Origin: Symsagittifera roscoffensis
Lineage: Eukaryota; Xenacoelomorpha; Acoela; Convolutidae
Assembly: GCF_963678635.1 (NCBI RefSeq)
Contig: NC_087071.1
Location: 38,958,438-39,022,437, forward strand
DNA length: 64,000 nucleotides
Reading direction: 5' to 3'
Numbering within the stretch: the stretch's first letter is position 1; every line of letters starts with the position of its first letter. Below are positions 27,058 to 39,000 of the stretch, piece after piece. A model generated the notes under the pieces. That model ran no database searches and was not told where the DNA came from. It worked only from the letters and a program-made list of their open reading frames with translations. A program made the position numbers and the translations under genes.

Positions 27058-30000
27058 CTTGAACAAAAATAAACAAATAACCAAATTAATTAAGAAAAGC
27101 CGCTTCCCACCAGTTATTTTTGCAAAAAAAAATAATTTATCAATTCCATCGTTTTTTTTCTGAATGTGAAGGACGGACTAATGGTTAATTGAATACTTAC
27201 AATGGCTATATATCATAAATCTTATCAAACAATAACAAAATCTTACAAACTTCAACGAGAATTGAGCCAATCTGAAAATTGACTCATCATGCTAAGGCAA
27301 CAACTTCACGCCCATTTTTCCTTGAAACTGCAAAAACTCGAAATATTGATCCAACTACGACTGAAACTGCTTCATTATGACACATTACTCTACCCCATCT
27401 AACTTTTGGTGGCGGTACCTGATTTTGTTTCCAAAAAAAAAGAAATAAAACTATTAACAGAACTGAATACAAAAATCCTTCCAGTTCGCGGTCGAAAAAA
27501 CTATTTCTAATAGAAAAAACTAACAAGACTGCTCGTATCAGGGCGAAGCCCTGAATGTTCCGACTGCCTTTTAAGGATTATGGAGCAGCAGTAATAACAT
27601 AAAAAATTAAATGAAATAAATTAAAATGAAATTTTTTTCTTCTAAAATTTGAAATTTTTATGAAAATCATCACCCCACACGCCATTTAAAGTACAAAAAG
27701 ATAGATTTCGTTCCTTGTAGCAAATCAATTATGGCAAATAAGCTTCGTTCAACCAATTTGGAACGATTTATAAGAAGGATTAAATCTCCGCTTACGCGTT
27801 AATAGCGCGAATTATATCGCGCGTTAATTGTCCCAAGTTGGTCAAAATGGCAATCTTTAAACCCTCATAACTTTACGAAAAATGATCACAAGTGAAATCT
27901 CTTTTCAAATTTAAGCTCAGGACAACAATACCTTTTGAATGATATAAAAAAATCCCGTCAAAAATTGCTAGTTAAAAAGTCGAAATTTGTCTGAAGAAAA
28001 AAAAAACCCACCCCGAGCACAAATATTCCGTTACTTTCGTATCGAAAGTCGGAACAATAAATACATTTAACTATAACTTGTTTAAAAACATTATGACTGA
28101 AATTTTTCTTGAAAATAACTTGAAAGCTAAACTTGAGAAAACAACTGTATTATTAGTAAGTCAAGCATCACTGCTTTTATTTCCAAAGCGGCACGGTACG
28201 AGTATAATATCAATGGCTATACAGTGCTGATTTAAATTAACCGGACAAAACGCGTTAAACTTGAAACTTAAAACGCATTTTTCTCAAATTAGGTTGACTT
28301 TAGGTGAAAACTTATGAAGACAAAGCTTGCTTGAAATTTTAGCAGAATTAATATGGTGTGATTTGTTTTGCGAAATTCGGGCCCAAAATTTTACCCCAAA
28401 AATGGGTCATTTTGGCGTTTCTTAGTTAATCAAAAATTACGCCAAAAAAACCCAGTCAATCACGGACATACTTATATTAAAGCGAGCCCCTTACGTAGCC
28501 CAACAAACTTTCTGAAGGATATTTTCTCCAAAATATTGTATAAGTTAATTTATTTTTGTTTGATAGACAAAAAAGGTCGTTTTTACTATATAAAATACCA
28601 ACTTTTTATTTAAAAACAATTTTTAAACGGTTTGCAATTTTTTTTGGAGAATATACCATTTTTAAAGTTTGTTGGGCTACGTAAGGGGCTCACTTTGATA
28701 TAACTATGTCTGTGATCGACTGGGTATTTTTGGCGTAATTTTTGATTAACTAAGAAACGCCAAAATGACCCATTTTGGGGTAAATTTTTTGGGCCCGAAT
28801 TTCGCAAAACAAATTACACCATATTAATTCTGCTAAAATTTCAAGCAAAATTTGTCTTCACAAGTTTACACCTAAACTCAACCCAATTTGAGAAAAACGG
28901 GTTTTAAATTTCAAATTTAACGCGTTTTGTCCGGTTAATTTTAATCAGCACTGTACAATAAAAATGGGTTTTCAAGGTCAAAAATCAAATATCAAACCAT
29001 CCGAAAGCAGAATTGCTTGTTCACATGATTTGCATGCATGACGTTTCACCAGCATAGTAGAACTCATCTTTCATCATTTTTGTTTAAAAGGAACGATTCA
29101 TCATACGTGCATCTGCATCAACTTTTCTTATATTATAAAGGTGGGAAAATTTCAAGATAAGTCTTTTCGGATTTGCTCACCTCCATGTTTTCCTCGATGA
29201 TGGCACGGACCTTCTGCGTGAACGAATTCATCTCACCATCTTCACCTTCGTCTCCACTTTGAACCTACACACAGATAGCCGTTAATCGCGTCAATACCTT
29301 TTTCCTTATGGTTAATTTTTTCCAATACATGCCGCAGCACTTTTTAGGTGCGAAATTGTTTACTCTGATGCATCATTCAGTTGCGCAATTTTTAAAACCA
29401 TGTTTTTCCATATGACAAGCAATCGCTTTTTTTAGATTTTCGGAATTTTTCATATTTCCCAGAGAGATAAAAAACTTAGCTATCGATCCAGTTTTTTTTA
29501 AAGTTCAGTTAATTTTAGCAAAACAAGTCCAGCATAAAGTGTTCTTGAAATTCAAGCTTTAAGGCCGTCTATTTTTTGTTATGAAATTCGAGTTTTTGTC
29601 GAAAATTTTGAAATTCGAAGGTTTGATCGCAACAAAACAAAAAAATTGTCTCGTTCGAATTTCAAACAATGTTCGAATTTCTCAACGTTCGAATTTCAAA
29701 CCATAAATAGATGGCCTTGAAGCCCTTTGAGTTTCAAGAACACATTATGATTGACAACTTTTTGCTAAAATTATCTGAACTTGAAAAAAAAAACGGGATC
29801 GATAGATAAGTTCTTTAATTCGATAGAAAAACTGAAAATTAAACTCAAAACTAGAATTCGATTGTTTTTCGTGAACTTTACACTTTCGCTGTTCGACACT
29901 GGAGTTTGCCCTCCTTTTAACAAAAAAATGAACTGAACTGAAAAAATTGAAAAGTCAAACCGCGAAAAAGTAAATTTGAGCTTGAACAAATTTTAAGACT

Positions 30001-33000
30001 TTTCCTGAAAAAAAAACTAACAAAAATCATCATGAACCATAAAAGAGTCTGAACTACGTTCATTGACTCTTACTAAAAAATACCTTAGTTTAATCAAAAT
30101 GACTCACTGGAGGTGGGTTTGTGAGTATCTCTCTGATCTCGAGGAGGAGGTCTTCGAATCTGTCGTGGAACAGAGCCATGGCCCAGGGCTCCTCGAAGTA
30201 AGTGTAGAAGTCCTTGATCAGGCCCTCTTCAAATCTAACAACTCACGAAATTGAATTTGATTTGCACTTACATCGCAATAATCATGATAGTTTTTCCACC
30301 AAAATACTCATTCAAAATAGTTCCCCAAACCCCTAATCAATCTTAGCAATTTTTGTCTCGGCGTTTTTTATTTTGTCTCGGAGTTCTTCATTTTTTCTTT
30401 AAAAAGTTTTCGGCTAAATTTTTATTTACTACCATAGAAGAGATTCTATAGATTGATTGTATCTCGAAAATAAATCTTCAAATCCAGACATTGTCAAATA
30501 CGGGACAACTTTCGGGAAATATTTCAACAATAGTATCGAATCAATTTTTGTCAACTGACTCTAACCTAGACACCATCCTATTCAGCAACTTCTCATTCTT
30601 CCCATACAGACACATAATATTCCCACTCCTCAAACTACTCCTCTTGTTTCCATTCTGCCCCTCCCCTCTCTTATTCACACAAGTCACTGTCTGCACTGTG
30701 CTGTAGTTGTTCACGTGGATCATAAAGTAGCCAGACTTGTCTCCTTTGGTTGGTTCCTCGGATGTGTCAAGAGAGCCTGTGACGTACTCTTTGCCCTGCA
30801 ACAGGAAACGAATGCTGGCTACTCTTCATGCAATGACTTAAAATGTACTGTCTTGATTGCTACTCTTAGATGTTCTAAGCCTCACAACTTTTAAGGCTGA
30901 ACGCTCCTTTTTACAAAATTTAAGATGTTATTAAATGAAAAACGGGGATGAGAAGAAATAGACCAGACTTTTGTGTTATTTTCTAACTGATATACAAACA
31001 AAAACAGCCAACTGACGGTACGCAACGCAAGTAACAGAAAAAAAACACTTCAAAAAAAAAGATATGCCCTTTAAGCTCTTTCAACTTCTAGAACAATCTA
31101 TGACTGGCGCTTTTTCGATAGCATTAACCCAATTTGAGAAAACTGGAACATGAGGTAAGTTTTTTCTGTAAAGTTTTCAATCCGCTGGAAATCTAAAAAT
31201 TAAATTCCACTTCCGAAATTAGAAATAGTTCACGTATTTTTACGCCATTTCCACGTTCGTTTTTGGAGAAAGCTATTTACGTCACTTTCAGCAAATGAAT
31301 TAAAATGAAAAAACATGAACCCAAAAAAAAACATATATATCTAAGTGCATTCATAAATGCATTAATATGTATGAATGCACATCTGTAGTTATTAGAGCAT
31401 TTTAAGACTTTTTCCTGAAAAAATAATAATAAGAGTCTTCACTAAGTTGACTACTCTTAACAACCGTATACATACATAGTTCGGTTCCTTCCTAGCTTCT
31501 TCCGCCCTCTTCAGTAAGTCCGGCTTCCTCACACACAAGTACTCAAACTCCCCCGGCAACACACAATACACCACAGTTGGCTTGGAATAAATCGGAATCA
31601 TGTTGTTCAGCTGCTGTCTCATGTTGTCGTCTTCCCCTTCAAGGTCGAAGTCGTCTTCCGTGTCATTGGGTTGTTCAATTGTGGGGTCAAACAGACGAAG
31701 CATCGAGTGGGCCAGCTAAAAACGCAGATTTCACAAAAACTTTTTGAATTGCCCATGTGAACAAAACGCTCTTCTAAATAAAACCATGAGAACAATTTTC
31801 CCCCTATTATTAAATGACAAATTCAATCAGTAAGGCCTGCATGTACTATGCATAAATCTGATTGCTGATAGGAGCGCAAAAAGACTTATACCCAACAGAA
31901 TTTCCGTGCTCATATTTACTTTTTAACTATAAAATAGGAGCAATCGACACACTATTTAAGCATTCTACAAAAACCATTACACTACAAAGAGATCACAATC
32001 AAATAAGCAAACTTGCCTCCGACCCCACTTGGTGTGAGTTGAAGTTGGCGTGACTCCACTGGTCTGCGTGGTATCTCCTGCTGAATTTGGTGAGGGGTCC
32101 AGCCGCCCTGACACAGACATCGTTGGTGTGGAAGTCACTGTCAATCACCAGGCGACTGTCGAATACCAGACAGCTGTCATTCACCGCTGAAATGTTCGAC
32201 ATGCTAGAAAAAAGGAGTTCTCAGAAAGACGAAACTGTCAAAATTGTCAGTTAGAGGAAATTGTCAGAAGAAATTGACCAAATTTATGGATTTTGCCAGT
32301 AAATTATGAACTATTAATCCAGGATTTTAGATGGCGACTATTGTTACAGAATACCTAGCAAAAGCAACAATCCAGCACCCGAGTATGACACTAAATCAAA
32401 CAAAATTTAGCATTATTTCATTTAACATATATATCATAATTATATCATACTATTTCTGAAGTTTTCATGGAATAAATTATTAAAACATAAAAATTCTAAG
32501 AAATAGTATGAAAAAATTAGGCAACCGAACTTTTTTTTAGCTATTTTAACTTTTTAAATAACTAACACGGATACCCTAAAGGATCGTGCTGACTTACCCT
32601 TGAAAGCGTGGAAGTCGACCCTCTTATCCTGGAATGAGATCACACACTGACAAGAATAACTCTCCCACTCCCCGTCCACTTTGAGAGACACTTCACACAC
32701 TGGGTGATCAGGGGTGGAGTCTGACTGTCGCCAGCTGTACAGCTCACACTTATCCAACACACGCACGCCATTCTTCGTCAACATTGAATCGACTTGTTCT
32801 TCAACCTATAACACAATCGAAGAGTCATTTGAAAAATCCCAGGTTTTGTACTCAACTGATCAAAACGCCACTGATAAGCCGAGAACTTTTTTTCAACCCT
32901 AAACGCAGTTGGACGAGCTTATCTGACTGCAGCTGTCATGGGATAACATGTTCGAGCTTTATCGGAGACAAAAACTATTCTAATTCGTATCATTCTGAAA

Positions 33001-36000
33001 ACTGATCCGAACTGTTCCCTCCATCCGATTCGCTCGCAAATATTAACCTCGTGGTTATATAGTGTGATAGCGTGTGGTTACGAGCTCTCACTTGACCTCT
33101 AGCTTCAGGTCTACCACAGCCTTACCAATTTCGGCTGCAGTAGTGGTACCACGTGAAAGTTCTGAATGCAAAAAAATTGAATTTGAGTCGCAAAAAAAAG
33201 AATTTCGCTCAACAAAATAACACTATCTGAATGTGGGATAATACAAATGGACTATCCTTGACAGGACTGCTAAGGCCTACTGCTTCCTCGGTGCTGGGGA
33301 TTTTAGCAGACCGGTTTTTTAGCAGACCGGTTTTTTAGCAGACTCAGAACAATTATAAAAAGCTTACTTCAAACGCGGCATTGTCTATTAGCGACCGCTT
33401 GCTGCGCTGCGCTTCAATTCAACACGAGTGTTATTGTGGGTGGCGTCCCTCATGCTTGAAGGCCCGAATGCTTGAAATTAATTTTAGCTTACTTTCAGCC
33501 AATCAGAGTTGAGTATTCAAAATCTAAAAATAAATCGCAATAATCTCAAAGTAAGGAAATAAATCCAGGCCATTAGTGTTAATATTGACCGATTAGATAA
33601 TAAGCAGATGAGTTTCAAGACTGAAAAATTCTTATGATTTTGAACTCATTAATCTTGATGATTATCTGAATAGTAATGCGGTTGTAACCCGCAATTTGTA
33701 ATATTTTTGATTATTTTCCACTGATTTAATACATTTTCTGTTAATATTGACTTCGATATTGTGAGAAAGGCATTTAGCCAATAGAAACGCTTAGCTATTT
33801 TGATTGGTTGAAATTTTTCAAGCATTCGGTCCTTCAAGCATGAGAACCCTCCTCGTTATTGTGCGCGTAAAACTTTATTTTGCCGCTAATTTAGGCTGTT
33901 GTGTGTTTGAAGTTGATAGTTTAGTTGACAAAACGTGAGATAATTGTCTTAATTGGGGAAGTTTGGCCCCAGACTGAGCGTTTCTTTGAGTCTATCAATC
34001 AAATATCCATCACTTTATTACGTTGGTCGGCTAAAAGACTCATTTTTTAATTTTTATGCCAAAAGATTGGTCTGCTAAACGATCGGTCCCCTGCTTCCTC
34101 CTCTGCAATTCCCAGGAACCACATTATTTTTTTCTTTTATTTCATTTAAATAACCCCAAATATCTAATTGGTTTCGCACCTCTGGGTTGTTGAAGCAAGT
34201 GGGTTCGCCCTCTTCCAACTCCCTCCTGGCCAGAATGATTTTGTCCCCCTTCACTCCATTATTCAGCAGCATCCTCACACACCCATACATGTCCACTGTA
34301 CCCCCTCCTAAACAAACAATTTCAGTGAAAATTAAACAATGGAGACAAGAAAAATTCCATTTTTTTAACCATACATTTTTCTTAATTTTTTTGCAGAATT
34401 GAACGAAAAATTGCAGAAAGAGGTTCCTCAATTTTCAAAACAGATGTTCAATGATCGAAATCAAAAAAAGAAGATATTACCTAATACTACCACGTGATCA
34501 GTTGATGGCGCAGTGAGGTGGGTGCGCACATAGTAGAGTAAATGGTCTGCTTCAAAGTCGTCGTTGATCGTGAACACATTAGGGGGAGCAGAGACTGAAA
34601 AAAGTGCAAACTCAAACACTGATGAAATCTTTTATGAAGTAAATCTTTTATTGCTACCTTCATCAACCCAAAACTGGTTTTTACAATTGAATGCTAAGTT
34701 CATTGAGCATTAAAAGGAGAAATATTATTTGAATCACTATCACTTATAATCATCTAACTTGTTTCAAATGACATTTGATTTTCTGATCTTGCAGCGTTAC
34801 ATGTCACAACACAAACCATCAGTTACACCCCTTGGGGGTTTATTCTCATCACAGAAGAACCGAACGCACCAAAAAATTCAGTCATCAACTTTCTTCAAAA
34901 ATTCGAAAAATGACTGATTTCCCAGCTTGATTCTTTCAAATTCATTTATAATACTAAACTCTGATTGGCTAACATAATTTTCTAGCATTCGATACTTCTG
35001 GCTTAAAGGATCAATAAAATTGAATACAAGCCATTAGCGGCGTGAAAGTTCTGAGAGATTAAACTGACCTTCAAGAAACCCTTCCATAGAATAACCTATA
35101 GAGTACAAAATATACTAAATTAAGGAACATCAGTTTTTCCGATACTTTCTAAAGTATTTCAACAAACCATTCAATAAAAAACTACTACAGCTAGTTTCAG
35201 AAGAAACCGTCCTTCCCAACGTTAATAAATTTGAAAGATAAGTGATGGATTAATTTTAAAAGCGTACTTGCATATTGGCTAAATGATGCACTTTTCTTAG
35301 TCAGCAGTTACACCACTTAACCGTTGAACCAATCCGCAGGTTAATTAATTAAGCCTAACTTGAAAACCTGCAAATTGTGGCGCACATGCGAATTTCGAAC
35401 TGACAACCAAATGATAGCTTGCAAACTTCACTACCACTTGTGCCAAAATTAGAAATTAAAAGTTTTAGAAATAGACAACAGTTACACTCTACTCACAGTC
35501 CTTCCTGATCTCGTCCTCATCTTTGTTTCCATACATGCCAAGTGGGAATGGGATCTGGTACTGGTTGCCAGTGGCCAACACCAGATGGTCATAAGAGAGT
35601 CCCTCCAGTGCGCCTGTTAATTTAAACTTTTTTCTCCACTATCGTTTTCCTATACTTGACAAATCAAACACAGGCGAAGCTGAGCTTCGCACCACTTGCA
35701 ATACCGAAACAAGAAAGCTGGTTATTGGGAAAAAAATTGAAAATGTCGAAAAAGCTAGATCCATCAAAATGAATAAGGCTAGTTTTGAAAAAAACTCCAA
35801 GGCAATAGAATGTGAAATTTGTAAGATTTTATCAGGCGTCAGAAAAAAAACTTACAAAGCGGTAGAAAACCAAATATCCTAAGAACATACGAATGAGGCT
35901 ACCATGCCGATATAATATAGGCAGAAATCTATTCAGCCTAAAAAAAGAAATTGAAAAAAAGCCGCAAAAATTCAAAAGAAGTTATTGCAGGGTGACCAGT

Positions 36001-39000
36001 GTCTGAGAAGCCACAGGCACTTACGGCACTGATATTCGCACAGATAAAAATAAATACCAAGAACTGACATATTTTGAAGAACTAGCCTTTCTAACGACTC
36101 AGTAAAAAAGCTCGGCGATGAAAAAAACTCGTGGCACTGATTTGGCACTGACTGCACTGATACCGCGGCCACCCTGCATTAAGTCCCCCTCCTACTCAAA
36201 AGACACATGCAAAAACAAACTTTTTTCGCTCGTCAACAGACGAAATATGAAGCTATAAAGCCAGTTAAATATAAGCCAAAACTTATCAAGTGGAAGAAAG
36301 GAAAAAAAAAACCGAAAAAATATTGTTGTTGTGAAATCAATACGTAATGAGCAAAAAAGGAGGCATCAATTTTTATAATGTCGTGCATCAATGCACCACC
36401 TACTCAAATATATAATGTCTTCTCAGAAATTATGACAAGAGAAACCTCAGCGCCTACACAAAGCAGGTGGCTTGCATCTGAAGAAGAACATTTGAGACTT
36501 CAACATTTCAAGATAACTTTTTACTGTTTGTCGCATCTTAGTTAAGAGATATCGATATTTGACATTTTGTTCAAGCTTTCTAACCTTTGTTGTGGAGTGT
36601 GGACTGAATGTGTATGCGCTTGCTCTTTCTGTCTATGTGGACCATGTTGCCAGTGACCACTGTGACCCAACTGCGAAGACACATTCGAGAGAGACGCTCA
36701 CGGGTGAAACTCAGGCTGTAAATAAATCAACACTTAATCATCAATGATGTTGTAAATGACTGTTAAAGCCAATGAAAATGAACATAGCCAATCGAAGATT
36801 GGAAAGGATTAAGGAAAGCAAGTAAGCATAAAAAACAAAGACTTTCTTGAAAAAATCTCATCTTTCGAATTTCAAAGAAAAAAAAGATGCCCTGTAAGCT
36901 CTTTGAATTCATAGAACAAGTAAAGATTGGCGCCTTTTTGATAACATTAACCCAACTAGAGAAAACTGGAGAAAACTAGTTTTTATTCCGCTGCAAATCT
37001 AAAAAAATAAATTCCACTTTCAAAATTAGAAATCGATCATGATTAACCCCTAAAACTGTTAACCATTAGAATTGGTCATTTAGAGCAAATAATATCAAAG
37101 ATTACACAGAGACAAAGCTTCGAAAACACTAACCAGAACACGACAAAACGTAGCTCTATAAAGTGCAATACAAAAAATTACAAATAAACCTCGAATTAGT
37201 GAAAAAAAAATTGGGCTACGTGTGAGATTTGAATTTGCGACCTAGATATTAAGATTCTCACACACTAACCATTGAGCCAATCTTAAAAGGCACAAATATA
37301 AACAGAACAGATGCTATGCAATTTTAATGCTACATTGAAATTTCAAAATAAGTGAACACTTTTAATGAACACTTATATTTGCGAGTTAGAAAAAAACAAG
37401 GTTTGTAAAAAATACACCAAGCTGATCGCAAGTGTAACCAAAACAAGAATAAAATGATCATGTTACAGCTTTATTTTCAAAAAGAATTTATGATTGATAC
37501 ATTTTTGCCAAAAAATTAACTCCATTTAAAAAAAAAAACAGGGTCAAGGGGTAAAATTTTATTCCGCTGGGAAATCCAAAAAACTTAAATCCACTAGAAG
37601 TCGAAACTAGAAGTCGTTCACGTTTTTCGGTTTTCGTAAATGAAGAGAGCAAGTGTCCTAAATTTTAGCACATGAACTTGAATCTAACTCAAAAAGATAC
37701 AATTTATGGCATTCGCAAAATCATTCACATTTATGAATGCATTTGTGGCGATAAGAGCATTATAAGACTTTTTTGGGGAAAAAAAAAACAAAAAATCATT
37801 AGGACCTACATCAATTAAAATAAAAATGAACGCTCTTTTAAAATTAAAACAGAATCAACACTAATATGCTTGAAAGAAATCAGTTGAGTGCATGCGGCTC
37901 CATCCGATTTCATTACACTAACAAAGCGAGAGGCTCTACTTCATAAAGTTGGGTACTTCCAGGCCCAACCTAATCCAACGTACAAAACTGATTAAGAAAG
38001 CGTGAACATACATCAGCTCAGAAACATAAAATTAAAGCGGATTATGTTATTACACTAACTGAGCGAGAGGCTCTACTTCGAAAAGCTGGGTACTTCCAGG
38101 CCCAACATAATCCAACGTACAAAACTGATTTACAGTGCATGAACATACATCAGCTCGGAAACATAAAATTAAAGCGGATTATGTTATTACACTAACTGAG
38201 CGAGAGGCTCTACTTCGAAAAGTTGGGTACTTCCAGGCCCAATATAATCCAACGTACAAAACTGATTTAGAGTGCGTGAACATACATCAGGTCAGAAACA
38301 TAAAATGAAAGCGGATTATGTTATTACACTAACTGAGCAAGAGGCTCTACTTCGAAAAGTTGGGTACTTCCAGGCCCAACCAACATAATCAAACGTACAA
38401 AACTGATTACGAGTGCGTGAACATACATCAGCTCAGAAGCATAAAATGAAAGTGGATTATGTTATTACACTAACTGAGCGAGAGGCTCTTCTTCGAAAAG
38501 TTGGGTACTTCCAGGCCCAACATAATCCAACGTACAAAACTGATTAAGAGTGCGTGAACATACATCAGCTCAGAAACATAAAATGAAAGAGGGTTTAAGA
38601 CTACGTTAACTTGTTATTTATAACTATACTTGTCCTCGTGAATGAGAGGTTTTGATAGGATATGGCCGTTGACCTTGTGATATTGTTTCCAATTATTTTG
38701 CTCCTGGTTATCAGAACAGGCTCCTTTTTCTTTTCCCACCGGTAAATCTTTATATTGAATTTTTCTGTTCACTTTGACCAAGTGTTATAAACATAGCCAA
38801 CAGAAAGTTGGAAAAAATCAATGAACGCAAGGAAACAAAAAATACGTATTTTTTGAAACAGAAAACTGTCGTATTTTTTTCAACTTTCCACTTTCAAAGA
38901 AAAAATGGATATCCCTAATGATCTTTATAAAACTCTAGAACAATCCATGATCGACTTTTTTTGATAAAATCAACCCAATTTGAGAAAACTGGATCAATAC

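Larger units (their letters stand above)
27058..29180 (-). other. CFAP61 last intron, carrying two insertions
   Basis: This GT-AG intron is the equivalent of 63106-63957 in the second copy. It is about 1.27 kb longer because of an R2/R1 insertion (27524-28055) and a TA-flanked MITE (28222-28953). Outside these, the two introns are very similar. Confidence 0.85.

Noticed and set aside
26888-27076. Frames on both strands over the CFAP61 terminal exon, repeated at 62936-63124
   Set aside because: They are alternative frames of the same exon; the frame ending MYAKPGML joins in phase with upstream exons and fits the family.
27524-27945. R2 as a Helitron end
   Set aside because: It has a GC-rich hairpin, but neither copy ends in CTRR after it and no 5' TC boundary at an A-T insertion site can be defined.
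28368-28807. Two facing frames with nearly the same peptide
   Set aside because: They lie in the two arms of the inverted-repeat element and mirror each other; no transposase or other domain.
32187-32203. CFAP61 exon beginning at the ATGTCG at 32201-32203
   Set aside because: Using that upstream AG breaks the frame from the preceding exon; the internal TTTCAG at 32187 restores it and fits the family pattern.
33045-33135. A tRNA-like stretch on the plus strand
   Set aside because: TGGTTATATAGTG resembles an A box only loosely, and no acceptable B box follows.
37906-38590. Hammerhead ribozyme in the 137-bp tandem repeat
   Set aside because: I looked for the CTGANGA and GAAA core on both strands; only CTGATGT is present and the second core block is missing.
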